From: a bacterium
GTDB taxonomy: Bacteria > Cyanobacteriota > Sericytochromatia > S15B-MN24 > UBA4093
Direction: 5' to 3'
Length of the DNA: 64,000 nucleotides
NCBI GenBank assembly: GCA_017744355.1
Contig: JAGIBK010000001.1
Location: forward strand, 1,021,694-1,085,693
This document shows, in pieces, positions 8,997 through 17,360 of the stretch. The translations under genes and the position numbers were made by a program. Numbering within the stretch: position 1 is the stretch's first letter; the number at the start of each line of letters is the position of its first letter. The notes under the pieces were generated by a model. The model saw only the letters and a program-made list of their open reading frames with translations, made no database searches and was not told the origin of the DNA.

Positions 8997-9452
8997 ATGG
9001 CCGTCGAGAAGAAACCCTACACCCCCGAGGAGTTCGAGGCCGAGCGCGAACGCACCCGGAAATTCGTGGACGGCGTGCTTGATCGCCTCGCGTGGGAGCG
9101 TTACAAGGATCCCGGCGTGGTCGAAGCCGTCGAGCTGGGCCTGACCCGCAACCAGCTGGAGTACGGCACCCGCTTCTGCCCCTGCTACGGGCCGCTCTCC
9201 TACTTCAAGGCCGACGGCAAGAAGAACCTCGCCGCCATCTGCCCCTGCCCCGCCGCCGTTCGCATGGACGCCACCGAGACTGGCGCCTACGGCCCCTTCG
9301 CCACCCGCGAGGAGCTCGTTGAAAAGACCAAGGAATGGCCCGCCCCCGGCGAGATCGAACAGCGCGCGGATGGCTGGTACATGGTCAGCCACCATCCGGG
9401 CATCGATCATTGCATGATCTTCGTCAAGGCTGGAACCGGCTGGAACGACTAA
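8997..9452 (+). CDS. Ferredoxin-thioredoxin reductase catalytic-chain-like protein, divergent
   Basis: A 151-residue soluble protein; the ATG at 8997 follows GAGGAGGG. It has the first two signature motifs of the FTR beta chain: C61-P-C63 and C82-P-C84, 18 residues apart, preceded by the family-like VVEAVELGLTRNQLEYG. In canonical FTR a CHC motif follows about 8 residues later, supplying the last cluster ligand and one active cysteine. Here that motif is missing. About 50 residues on there is HH-x4-HCMIF (H138-C139), resembling CHCMLF with one cysteine lost. With five cysteines it could still hold a 4Fe-4S cluster, but the redox disulphide is doubtful. Function is uncertain. Confidence 0.68.
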   Translation: MAVEKKPYTPEEFEAERERTRKFVDGVLDRLAWERYKDPGVVEAVELGLTRNQLEYGTRFCPCYGPLSYFKADGKKNLAAICPCPAAVRMDATETGAYGPFATREELVEKTKEWPAPGEIEQRADGWYMVSHHPGIDHCMIFVKAGTGWND

Positions 9453-9465
9453 TTTTCAACCGTGT

Positions 9466-9471
9466 TAAACT
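9466..9471 (+). promoter_or_regulatory. -10 hexamer (TAAACT) of a possible leaderless engB
   Basis: TAAACT ends 7 nt before the engB ATG at 9479 and no Shine-Dalgarno lies between. The likely transcription start is the first or second base before the ATG. The -35 is not evident. Confidence 0.45.
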
Positions 9472-9478
9472 GGTGCTC

Positions 9479-10120
9479 ATGAAGATTACGAGCGCCGAAT
9501 TCGCCGCCTGCGCGGTGAACCCCAATCAATACCCCAAGCCCGCGCTGCCGGCCATCGCTATGGTCGGCCGCTCCAACGTGGGCAAGTCGTCCCTGATCAA
9601 TCGCCTGCTGCAGCGCAAGAGCCTGGCCCGCACCAGCTCGACGCCCGGCAAGACCGCGACCCTCAACTTCTACCGGGTCAACCGTGCCTTCGACCTGGTG
9701 GACCTGCCGGGTTACGGCTACGCTGAGGTCTCCAAGTCCAAGAAGGCCCAGTGGGCCCAGATGATCGAGACCTACCTCCAGGAGTGCCCCAACCTGCACG
9801 GCGTGATCCAGATCGTCGATCTGCGGCACCCGCCTACCGACCTGGACGTGCAGATGTTCGAGTGGCTCCAGGCCGAGGGGATCCCCACCACGGTGGTCGC
9901 GACCAAGGCCGACAAGCTGGGTCGCTCCAAGTGGGAGGCCCACCGCAAGGTCTGCGCCGAGACGCTGCTCTTGGAAGGCGCCCCGCGCGAAGCCCTGATC
10001 GTCGCCTCATCCGAGACGGGCGAGGCCAAGGATCGCATCTGGAGCGTCATCAACCACTACCTGGCCCTGCCTCCGCTGCGCAACGTGGCGCCGGTCGAGG
10101 AAGAAGCCGAGGAAGAGTAG
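9479..10120 (+). CDS. engB: Ribosome-biogenesis GTP-binding protein EngB/YsxC
   Basis: The protein has 213 residues, the usual family length. GTPase motifs appear in order: G1 GRSNVGKSS at 30-38, G2 Thr in RTSSTPGKT, G3 DLPG at 75-78, G4 TKAD and G5 SSETG. EngB is a TrmE-Era-EngA superfamily GTPase needed for large ribosomal subunit assembly. A longer in-frame start at 9335 would overlap the upstream gene and was rejected because similarity begins at MKITSAEF. The C-terminus is acidic (EEEAEEE). No Shine-Dalgarno is visible; see the adjacent -10 element. Confidence 0.96.
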   Translation: MKITSAEFAACAVNPNQYPKPALPAIAMVGRSNVGKSSLINRLLQRKSLARTSSTPGKTATLNFYRVNRAFDLVDLPGYGYAEVSKSKKAQWAQMIETYLQECPNLHGVIQIVDLRHPPTDLDVQMFEWLQAEGIPTTVVATKADKLGRSKWEAHRKVCAETLLLEGAPREALIVASSETGEAKDRIWSVINHYLALPPLRNVAPVEEEAEEE

Positions 10121-10130
10121 CGCTGAAGCC

Positions 10131-10322
10131 CTAAGCAGTCGCGCTCAGGGCCGAGATGGGGAGGATCTGAGGGTCTTCGCCCGCAATCGGGGTGATGCGC
10201 GCCTGCTCCTTGTCGATGAACGTCACGACGAGCCGGCAGGATTCGCAGCAGTACCCCAGCCACTTGGAGACACGAGTCAGGCGGTGGCGGCAGCGAGGGC
10301 AGCGATAATTGTTCAGCACCAT
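10131..10322 (-). CDS. Small zinc-ribbon protein
   Basis: A 63-residue hypothetical protein starting at the ATG at 10322, which follows AAGGAAGG. Two CxxC pairs in its first 30 residues (YRCPRCRHR and YCCESCRL) would bind one zinc ion. The rest is a short beta-rich tail. It is convergent with engB and divergent from tadA. Its role is unknown; nucleic-acid or protein binding is typical of such ribbons. A longer frame to 10367 has no support. Confidence 0.65.
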   Translation of the reverse strand: MVLNNYRCPRCRHRLTRVSKWLGYCCESCRLVVTFIDKEQARITPIAGEDPQILPISALSATA

Positions 10323-10437
10323 TGCGAGCCTTCCTTTCCTGTCCTGGTGCCCATCGTAGCGCATCAATGTTTCGTGAAGATTGCGTGACGGATCCCTGAC
10401 GGTTTTGTTTCAGCTAAACTCTAGCGAAGGAGCCCCC

Positions 10438-10890
10438 TTGCGCCACCGCCCCTGGATGCAACAAGCCATCGAGGCCGCCGAGCATGCGCGATCGCTCGGT
10501 GAGGTCCCCGTGGGGGCCGTCCTGGTGCACGAGGGCCAAATCGTCGCGACAGGGTGGAACACGCGCGAGACCCAGCAGGACCCGACGGGCCACGCCGAGC
10601 TGATGGCCTTGCGGCTCGGGGGCGAGGCCCTGGGGCGGTGGCGCCTGACCGGCTGCACCCTTTACGTGACGCTCGAACCCTGCCCCATGTGCGCGCCGGC
10701 CATCGTGCAGGCGCGGCTCGACCGGGTGGTCTTCGGGGCGTACGATCCCAAGCTCGGCGGCGCAGGCTCGGTCCTCAGCCTCATCGAGCGGCCCGAGTAT
10801 CCGCATCGGGTCGAGGTCATCGGCGGGATCCTGGAAGCGGAATGCCAATCGCAGCTCAGGGCCTTCTTCGAGAGCAAGCGTGAAAGGTGA
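10438..10890 (+). CDS. tadA: tRNA-specific adenosine deaminase
   Basis: A 150-residue cytidine/deoxycytidylate-deaminase fold enzyme that converts A34 to inosine in tRNA-Arg(ACG). Zinc ligands H52 and general acid E54 lie in GHAE, and C82/C85 in EPCPMC. The TTG start at 10438 is preferred because GAAGGAG lies 5 nt before it; an upstream ATG at 10381 would put the promoter-like TAAACT inside the gene. It ends shortly before the tRNA-Ser promoter. A guanine deaminase is a less likely alternative given the TadA-like HAE and PCPMC spacing and length. Confidence 0.92.
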   Translation: MRHRPWMQQAIEAAEHARSLGEVPVGAVLVHEGQIVATGWNTRETQQDPTGHAELMALRLGGEALGRWRLTGCTLYVTLEPCPMCAPAIVQARLDRVVFGAYDPKLGGAGSVLSLIERPEYPHRVEVIGGILEAECQSQLRAFFESKRER

Positions 10891-10911
10891 AGAAAAGTAG
10901 GGGCGCAAGGC

Positions 10912-10941
10912 TTGACGATTAAAGCGAGCTTTTGATAGAGT
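10912..10941 (+). promoter_or_regulatory. Sigma70-type promoter of tRNA-Ser
   Basis: TTGACG at 10912-10917 and TAGAGT at 10936-10941 are 18 nt apart. The mature tRNA begins 43 nt later. The leader between them contains a GC-rich imperfect hairpin. Confidence 0.75.
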
Positions 10942-10984
10942 AAATCTTGTCGGCGGCGCAAGTCGCCCGACGAAAACCGAGCCT

Positions 10985-11066
10985 GGAGGGTAACCGAATG
11001 GTGAGGAGGCTGCCTCGAAAGCAGTTACCCCGCAAGGGGCTGTGGGTTCGAATCCCATGCCCTCCG
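10985..11066 (+). tRNA. tRNA-Ser (anticodon CGA)
   Basis: It folds as a class II tRNA. The 7-bp acceptor stem is GGAGGGT with GCCCTCC. The anticodon stem GCTGC/GCAGT encloses the loop CTCGAAA with anticodon CGA. A long variable arm has a CCCC/GGGG stem, and the T arm GTGGG-TTCGAAT-CCCAT is regular. The discriminator is G, usual for serine tRNAs. CCA is not encoded. Confidence 0.95.
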
Positions 11067-11072
11067 CTCTAA

Positions 11073-11109
11073 CGAAACCGCCCCGCGAATCGCGGGGCGG
11101 TTTCGTTTT
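11073..11109 (+). terminator. Rho-independent terminator of tRNA-Ser
   Basis: A perfect 15-bp GC-rich stem (11073-11087 with 11091-11105) with an AAT loop is followed by TTTT, six nt after the tRNA 3' end. Confidence 0.93.
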
Positions 11110-11123
11110 GACTCCCCCCATTT

Positions 11124-11158
11124 TTATCCCCCCGCTCCAGAGTGAGGCGGGGGGATAA
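11124..11158. repeat. Perfect 12-bp inverted repeat before the HD-GYP 3' end
   Basis: TTATCCCCCCGC at 11124-11135 pairs perfectly with 11147-11158 around an 11-nt loop. It lies 9 nt beyond the stop of the minus-strand HD-GYP gene and is probably its transcript end. The U-tract expected on that strand is missing, since the T run is on the other side. Confidence 0.6.
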
Positions 11159-11167
11159 TAGGCCTTC

Positions 11168-12814
11168 TTAAGCTTCCTTGGGCGGCAGGAACCGCTCCAG
11201 CGGCAGCGACAGATCCGCCATCTCCAGGAGCAGTTCGCGGGGCGGCAGCTCGTTCTTGTTCAGGTCCAGCGGCCCGAGCTCCGCCATGGCCAGGAAGAAG
11301 CCCACCACCACCTGCGGATCGAAGTGCGAGCCCGCGCAGCGGCGCATCTCGACCAGCGCGTCCATGATAGGCACCCGGGGGCGGTACTTGCGATCGCTGG
11401 TCAGCGTGTCGAAGGCGTCGGCCAAGGCCAAAATCCGCCCGCCGATGGGAATCGCCTCAGCCTTGAGGCGGCGCGGATAGCCGGCGCCATCGTAACGCTC
11501 GTGGTGCGAGCACGCCGCATCCGCCACGTCGCGCATCTGCTTGAAGGGCTCGAGGATCCGGTAGCCCTTGCCCGGATGCTGCTTGATGATCATGAACTCC
11601 TCGTCCGTCAGGCGCGAGGGCTTGTTGAGGATCTCGTCCGGGATGCCGATCTTCCCGATGTCGTGCAGGATGCCGCCCAGCTTGATGCGCTGGCAGTGCT
11701 CGGGGTCCAGGCCCATGGCCACCGCGGTGAGGTAGCCGTACTGGGCCACGTTCTCCGAGTGGTTGGCCGTGTACTTGTCCTTGCTGTCCAGGGCCCGTGC
11801 GAGCCCCTTGATGGTCTCTAGGCTGCCTTCGTTGACCTGCTCCATGAGGGCGTGGTTGTCGAAGGCGAGGCCCAGCTTGCGCCCCACGTTCTCGATGAGG
11901 TCCAGCTCGTCCTGGGTGAAGTCGGTGCCGTCCAGCTTATTGAAGACCTGAAGCACCCCGTAGTGCTGACGATGGGTGTGGATGGGCGCGATCGCCACCT
12001 GACGCTCCTGGCACAGGGCGTGATCCGGGCCCACCTCGGCCGCGATGGCCTCGGCGTTGCGGATCTCGACGCTCTTGAGCCCCGCGTGGGAATTGGCGAG
12101 CTTGCCGCAGGCATGGCCCGACAAGCAGCCGCCATTCGCGTAGGGGCACCCTTCGGCCACCGTCACGTCCAGCGGCTGCTGACGGCGCGCCTTGGGGCGC
12201 GAGAAGACCAGGACCTTCTCGACCTCGAGGGCCTTCTGGACCAGGCGAACCGTCGCACTCAGAATCTCGGGCAGCTCCGGCCGCAGCATGATCCCGTCCA
12301 GCTCGCCTAGGAAGGCCTGGAAGGCCTCGTGACGCGCGGCCAGGCGCTGGAGGGTCTCCGAGTCCATGGCCGCGACCACCTGGGGCACGAAGGCCCCGAT
12401 GAGGGCCTCCTCCTCGGGGGAGAACTCCTTGATGGCGTTGCTGGCGAGGGCGAGCACCCCGAGGGCCGTCTCACGCGCGATCAAGGGAATGAAGAGCAGC
12501 GTCGGAAAGCGCCAGTCTGCGATCTCGGCCGGCATGGTAAAGCCGTGATCGCTGTTGGCGTCCTGGACCAGCACCGGCTTGCGCTGGAGGGCCAGGTATT
12601 CGAAGAAGGGAAGCTGATTGCGGCCGGGAGCCGAGAGCTCTGCCATCGCGCGGCCGATGGGCACCAGCGTGGCGCGATCCATCCCGAACATGCGGATGGC
12701 GGCGTCATAGATACAGCGGCGGCGCGCCTCGTGATCGTCGAGGTCCAGGATCGCCCCCGAGAGGCGCGCGAGTTCCTGCCAGGTCTTGAGGCGGTCATCC
12801 AGGGTGGTGGCCAT
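11168..12814 (-). CDS. GAF-GAF-HD-GYP cyclic-di-GMP phosphodiesterase
   Basis: A 548-residue soluble protein with GAF domains at about 20-150 and 170-325 and an HD-GYP domain at about 330-500. The HD-GYP domain shows H352, H384-D385 in LHDIGKIGIPD, H437-H438-E439 and GYP at 445-447, so the metal ligands and the GYP motif are present and it should hydrolyse cyclic-di-GMP. The second GAF contains a cysteine/histidine cluster (C223, C230, H234, C236, and C268), which may bind a metal or Fe-S centre. GGAGAG precedes the ATG. No receiver domain is attached, so regulation is by GAF ligands. Confidence 0.94.
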   Translation of the reverse strand: MATTLDDRLKTWQELARLSGAILDLDDHEARRRCIYDAAIRMFGMDRATLVPIGRAMAELSAPGRNQLPFFEYLALQRKPVLVQDANSDHGFTMPAEIADWRFPTLLFIPLIARETALGVLALASNAIKEFSPEEEALIGAFVPQVVAAMDSETLQRLAARHEAFQAFLGELDGIMLRPELPEILSATVRLVQKALEVEKVLVFSRPKARRQQPLDVTVAEGCPYANGGCLSGHACGKLANSHAGLKSVEIRNAEAIAAEVGPDHALCQERQVAIAPIHTHRQHYGVLQVFNKLDGTDFTQDELDLIENVGRKLGLAFDNHALMEQVNEGSLETIKGLARALDSKDKYTANHSENVAQYGYLTAVAMGLDPEHCQRIKLGGILHDIGKIGIPDEILNKPSRLTDEEFMIIKQHPGKGYRILEPFKQMRDVADAACSHHERYDGAGYPRRLKAEAIPIGGRILALADAFDTLTSDRKYRPRVPIMDALVEMRRCAGSHFDPQVVVGFFLAMAELGPLDLNKNELPPRELLLEMADLSLPLERFLPPKEA

Positions 12815-12826
12815 GGTCTCTCCGAT

Positions 12827-12857
12827 AAAAGGCTCCCTTCCTGTACGGAAGGGAGCC
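12827..12857 (-). terminator. Rho-independent terminator of the downstream-facing lipoprotein gene
   Basis: Read on the minus strand, a perfect 11-bp stem GGCTCCCTTCC/GGAAGGGAGCC is followed by TTTT. It lies 15 nt after the stop of the lipoprotein gene and just before the HD-GYP start codon. Confidence 0.9.
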
Positions 12858-12872
12858 GATGCCCGTGATCGG

Positions 12873-13775
12873 TTACTGTGGAATGCTGAAGCTGCCGGTG
12901 GCCACGTAGCCGTCCATCAGCTCCACGTCCCACTTGTCGCCGTTCTTCTTGCAGTTGAGGATGCGCTCGAAGGTGTTGTCGGCGTTCTTCTTAGCAACCC
13001 AACCCGTGCCGCTCTTGGTGTTGAGGTTCAACTTGAACGAGCCGTTGTTCGTGGTGAAGGCCTTCTCGACGGCCCAGCCCTGAGGGATGGCCTTGCCGTT
13101 GTTGCCGATGCCGATGAAGTAGTTGAACTTGAGGGGCTCCTCGGACTTGCCGGGCGCCGTGAAGAGGAACTCCTGGCTCTCGATGGCGAGCGCGAGGGGG
13201 TTCGACAGGTTCGCCGTGAGGGTCCCGCGGAACTTGGTACCCTTCAGATCCTGGAGAGGCGTCGAGGCCGTCGCGATCTCGAGGTCCAGCTCGAGGGTAT
13301 TCACCACATCCGCCTTGTCGCTGCTGCCGGGAATCGTGATGGACTCGGTCGCGATATTGGCGCTGCCCGAGGCCACCAGCTTGCCGCCGAGGGCTTCGAA
13401 GTGCCCGAGGTAGTGGATCCCATTCTCATCGGTCGTCTCGGTGTAGGGACGATCGTCAGCCTGGATCATGCGCGAGAAGGCCATCGCCTTGTAAGCAAGA
13501 CCCGCGGACTGCTGGAGACCGGCAGCCTGCTGAAGCGCCGAGACCGGCCCGCTGATCACCGTGCCGAAGCCGGCCGCCTGCTGCAGGGTCGCGGCCTGGG
13601 CCGTCGACAGGGCCTGCTTTTCTTGCAGGGTCAGCCCCGTGACGGGCTTGTCGGGCTCGCCCTTCTGCTGGGGGTTCCCCTTGTTGTTGTTGGCCAAGAA
13701 CTGCTGCATGTCGCAGCCGGCCGAGAGCAGCGCGAGGGCGCTGCAGGCGAGCAGTGCGGGGCGGAAAGCCTTCAT
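12873..13775 (-). CDS. Hypothetical lipoprotein
   Basis: A 300-residue protein with a lipoprotein signal: MKAFRP, a hydrophobic core and the lipobox LLSAGC with C21. A Gln/Asn/Lys-rich linker and an Ala/Gln-rich helix follow, then beta-rich sequence with many TL-, DLEI- and LNL-type strands to the end. No enzyme motif is visible. AAGGAG precedes the ATG. It forms a single-gene transcript with its own terminator. The function is not recognised; a structural or carrier envelope lipoprotein is possible. Confidence 0.8.
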   Translation of the reverse strand: MKAFRPALLACSALALLSAGCDMQQFLANNNKGNPQQKGEPDKPVTGLTLQEKQALSTAQAATLQQAAGFGTVISGPVSALQQAAGLQQSAGLAYKAMAFSRMIQADDRPYTETTDENGIHYLGHFEALGGKLVASGSANIATESITIPGSSDKADVVNTLELDLEIATASTPLQDLKGTKFRGTLTANLSNPLALAIESQEFLFTAPGKSEEPLKFNYFIGIGNNGKAIPQGWAVEKAFTTNNGSFKLNLNTKSGTGWVAKKNADNTFERILNCKKNGDKWDVELMDGYVATGSFSIPQ

Positions 13776-13852
13776 TTTCGACTCCTTATCGAGAGGGATG
13801 CTTGCTTTTTTGTTTCCCGAACGAAGGCTGCGTTAAACCTCCCGATCTTAGA

Positions 13853-16800
13853 TTAAGAGGAGGCGGGCGCCATCTGGGCCAGTTGGGAGAGTTCGAAGGC
13901 GGCTCCGAGTTGCACGAACATGGCCCGGGCCTCTTCGGCGCTCTTCTGCGATCCGGCCACATCCCCCCCGGCTGCGAGCACCCGCGACAACTGCGCATGG
14001 GCGCGCGCAAGATCGAGCGGCGAATCGAGCGGTGCCATGCGTGCAATCGCCTCCTCCGCCTTGAGGCGCGCCTGATCGAGATCCCCCTCGACCAGGTGGA
14101 TCTGGCTCTCGATCCGCGGCAGGACCGCAAGGGTCGCGTCATCGCCGAGCTCGACCGCGAACTTCCGCGCCTCGTTCACGAAGCTCCAGGCCTCCGCGGC
14201 CACCCCGAGATCCGCCCAGGCGCGCCCAATGGTCATGAAGACCTCGGGATAGACCTCCTTGGAGCCGAGCTCCTGGAAGATCGCAAGTGCCGCCTGCATC
14301 GCGTTCACCGCGCTCTGGCCGTCGCCCCGGCGCGAGGCGATGTCACCCAGGTTGAAGAGCACGATGCCCTCACCCATGCGCTCGCCAATCTTCTGCTTGA
14401 GGGCCAGTCCCTTGCGCAGGTGCTCTTCGGCCCCGTCCAGATCCCCTCGGTTGAGCAGCAGGGTGCCGTGGTTGTTGTGGACCAAGCTGATGTAGTAGAG
14501 GTCGCCTATCCGCTCGTAGGCCAGCAGCGCCCGCCGGTAGAAGTCGTCGGCCTCCTGCCACTCGCCCAGGTTGGAATGGATGTTGGCAAGGCTGTTGTAG
14601 CAGGTCGCCTGGCCGGTGATGTCCTTGCAGGCCTCCCGGAACTCCAGCGAAAGACGGGTGTGCATGATGGCGCGCACCGAGTCGCCCCGGCGGTTGTAGC
14701 AGATGCCCAGATACGAATGGGCCTGACCGAGCTCGCGATCCAGGCCGGTGCCCTCCAGCAGGTCGAGGGCCTCCATGCAGAGCTGGATGCACTCCTCGAT
14801 CTGACCCAGGCGGTACTTGGCGTAGCCCATCTTCGAGAGCAAGGGGGCGCGTTCCAGCTTCGCCGCGACGGGCAGGACGTCGTGCCCCTGCGTGAAGCTG
14901 TCGAGGGCCGCCTGGTACTCTCCCTTGCGCTCCAGGGCATCCCCCTGGGTGCGCAGGACGTTCGCCCGTGCGCTCGGGGTCGGCGCGAGCGAGAGCGCCT
15001 CGCCAAGCGAGATAAAGGCCTGGTCGTACTGGCTCAGCGAGGTCAGGACCTGACCCAACAGCCAGTGGACCTCCCACTTGGCCGGAGTCTCCAGCTCCTC
15101 CACCTGCTGCATGACCTGGACGGCACGCTCCAGGTCGGCGCGCGCGCGCGAAAGGTCGAAGAAGGCGAACGAGCGCTTGGCCGAGAGGAACAGGTACTTC
15201 AGGCCCGGCGCGTGCTGGTCCGCGAGCAGGAAGTGGTGCGCCAAGAGGTGGGCGTTCTCCTCCAGCTGACCTGCGAAGAGGGCTTCGAGGGCGCGGCCGG
15301 TACGGCCGTGCAGCTCCTTGCGGCTGCTGAGCAAGAGGCTGTGGTAGGCCACTTCCTGAATCAGGGGCTGGGTGAAGGCGAAGTCACCCTGCGAGTTCTG
15401 GTACAAGAAGCCCATGCGGCACAGGTCCTGCAGCGAGTGCAGGTTGTCGGTGACCCGCTTGCCTACCTGCTCGATGATCCCCAGCGAGAAGGTCCGCCCC
15501 AGGAGGGCGCCGACCTGCAAGAGGCCCTTGTGGGAGCGACCCAGGCGATCGAGGCGAGACGCGACCGCTCCGTGAATGGTGCTCGGCAGGCGAATATCGG
15601 CCTCGGCCATCATCAGGGTCCAGGTGCCGTCGGCGCCCTGGGCGATCGCCTTGCCGTCGATCAGGGACGTGATGAGCTCGTGCAGGTAGAAGGGGTTGCC
15701 CGCCGCGCGCTCAAGGACCTGGCGGACCAGGGGGGCGAGTGGCGCCTCGCCGCCAATGGCCTCGGCAGAGGTGTGCAGGATGGCGGCTGCGATCGCGAGG
15801 CTCTCGTCATCGCCGAAGGGGCTGAGCTGGATGTCGAGCAGCCCATGCTTCCAGGCATCCAAGGGGATTCGGCTCGCCTCGGTGCGCTGCTGGCACAGGA
15901 TCATGACCTTGGCGGAACCCGCCTGCTGACCCAAGGCCTGCAAGAAGGCCTTGAACCATTCGAGCGACGCCTCGTCCGCCCACTGCAAATCCTCGAGCGA
16001 GAGCAAGAGGGGCCCCGCATCGGCGAGGCGCAGCAGGACGCCGTTGAGGGCCGCCAGGGCCGCGTTACGGCGCTGCTCCTGCGACAGGGAGGCGAGCTCG
16101 GCGTCGGTGGGCTCCAGCCCCAGGAAGGCCCCCAGACGATCGGCGAGGCGATCGCCCTCGTCCGGAGCGATGCGCATGCACCATTCACCCAGGCGTCGGC
16201 GAAGCTCGGCGGTCGAGGTGGTCGGCGGCGCATCCAGCCAGTAGTGGATCAGGTTGGTGACCAGGCCGAACGACGCGGTGCTGGTGTAAGACTGGCAGCG
16301 CGCCCGGATGGTGGTCGGAGCGGGCGTGCAGCGCTGCTGCACGAACTGGGAGACCAGGCGTGACTTGCCCATCCCCGCCTCGCCGTTGACCACCACGAGC
16401 TGGGCCTTGCCTTCGCTCGCGTCATGCCAGGCCTGAGCCAGCTGCTCGATCTCGTGCCGACGGCCGACGAAGGCGCCGCGCTCGCGGCCGCTCTCGGCCT
16501 TGTGACGAGGGGCGACCACCTCGTAGGCCTCGACCGGGGCGCTGCGGCCCTTGACGGTCACGGAGGGCATGGCCTGGAATTCGAAAGCGCTCGACGCCAA
16601 ACGATAGGTCTCGTGGCTGACCAGCGCCTTGCCGGGACGGGCCGCGGCCTCCATGTTCTGCGCGAGGTTGACCGTCTCGCCCATGACCGTGTAGTCGCGC
16701 TTCTGCTCGCCGCCGACCGCGCCGGCGACCACCAGGCCCGTGTGAATCCCGATCCGGACGCGCAGGGTGATGCCGGTGCGCTCTTCGAGCTTGGCGGCAA

Positions 16801-17248
16801 AGGCCTTGGCGGCCTCCTGCATCTCGTAGGCGGCATGTACCGCCCGCTCCGGGTCGTCCTCGTGAGCGATGGGGGCGCCGAAGAGGGCCATGATCGCATC
16901 GCCGATGTACTTGTCGACCACCCCGCCGAAGCGGTAGATGGGCTCGGTGAGCACCTCGAAGAACTGGTTGACGATCTCGGTGACTTGCTGCGGGTCGAGC
17001 TTCTCGCTCATGGCGGTGAAGCCCGACACGTCGGTGAAGAGCACCGTCACCACGCGGCGATCGCCCGCATTGGCAGTGGCCTGGGGCCGTGCTGCGCCGC
17101 TCAGCTGGACGCCGCATTGGGTGCAGAACTTGCTGTCGAGCCGGCAGAGGGCCTGGCAGGCGCCGCAGGGAATGCCGAGCTTCTTCCCGCACTGGGTACA
17201 GAACTTGGCGTCGGGCCTGACAGACGCCTCACAATGCGTACAGTTCAA
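13853..17248 (-). CDS. Class III adenylate cyclase with AAA-type ATPase and TPR domains
   Basis: A 1131-residue multidomain regulator. Two zinc ribbons occupy the first 45 residues (CTHC...CTQC and CGAC...CTQC). A class III nucleotidyl cyclase domain spans about 62-240 (VLFTDVSGFTAMSEK with the metal aspartate, FGGVVDKYIGDAIMALFGAP, RIGIHTG). An STAND/AAA-like ATPase spans about 275-650 (Walker A GEAGMGKSR, Walker B LLLSLEDLQWAD). At least eight TPR units run from about 690 to 1125. It is the common bacterial cyclase-ATPase-TPR architecture. The TTG start follows GAGG. A cAMP product is probable but not proven. TATACT at 17320-17325 (minus) may be its -10. Confidence 0.94.
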   Translation of the reverse strand: MNCTHCEASVRPDAKFCTQCGKKLGIPCGACQALCRLDSKFCTQCGVQLSGAARPQATANAGDRRVVTVLFTDVSGFTAMSEKLDPQQVTEIVNQFFEVLTEPIYRFGGVVDKYIGDAIMALFGAPIAHEDDPERAVHAAYEMQEAAKAFAAKLEERTGITLRVRIGIHTGLVVAGAVGGEQKRDYTVMGETVNLAQNMEAAARPGKALVSHETYRLASSAFEFQAMPSVTVKGRSAPVEAYEVVAPRHKAESGRERGAFVGRRHEIEQLAQAWHDASEGKAQLVVVNGEAGMGKSRLVSQFVQQRCTPAPTTIRARCQSYTSTASFGLVTNLIHYWLDAPPTTSTAELRRRLGEWCMRIAPDEGDRLADRLGAFLGLEPTDAELASLSQEQRRNAALAALNGVLLRLADAGPLLLSLEDLQWADEASLEWFKAFLQALGQQAGSAKVMILCQQRTEASRIPLDAWKHGLLDIQLSPFGDDESLAIAAAILHTSAEAIGGEAPLAPLVRQVLERAAGNPFYLHELITSLIDGKAIAQGADGTWTLMMAEADIRLPSTIHGAVASRLDRLGRSHKGLLQVGALLGRTFSLGIIEQVGKRVTDNLHSLQDLCRMGFLYQNSQGDFAFTQPLIQEVAYHSLLLSSRKELHGRTGRALEALFAGQLEENAHLLAHHFLLADQHAPGLKYLFLSAKRSFAFFDLSRARADLERAVQVMQQVEELETPAKWEVHWLLGQVLTSLSQYDQAFISLGEALSLAPTPSARANVLRTQGDALERKGEYQAALDSFTQGHDVLPVAAKLERAPLLSKMGYAKYRLGQIEECIQLCMEALDLLEGTGLDRELGQAHSYLGICYNRRGDSVRAIMHTRLSLEFREACKDITGQATCYNSLANIHSNLGEWQEADDFYRRALLAYERIGDLYYISLVHNNHGTLLLNRGDLDGAEEHLRKGLALKQKIGERMGEGIVLFNLGDIASRRGDGQSAVNAMQAALAIFQELGSKEVYPEVFMTIGRAWADLGVAAEAWSFVNEARKFAVELGDDATLAVLPRIESQIHLVEGDLDQARLKAEEAIARMAPLDSPLDLARAHAQLSRVLAAGGDVAGSQKSAEEARAMFVQLGAAFELSQLAQMAPASS

Positions 17249-17360
17249 GGTTTCGTGCCTCTTCGAGGGGGCGCAGACCCCGGGCTCGCAAGGACCGGCA
17301 GGCAGCTTCCGCCGGTGTCAGTATACCACGGGGGCAGTCGGGCCTAGCGCCCTCAATGGT

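Noticed and set aside
13754..16363. 869-codon frame on plus
   Set aside because: Antisense shadow of the cyclase-ATPase-TPR gene.
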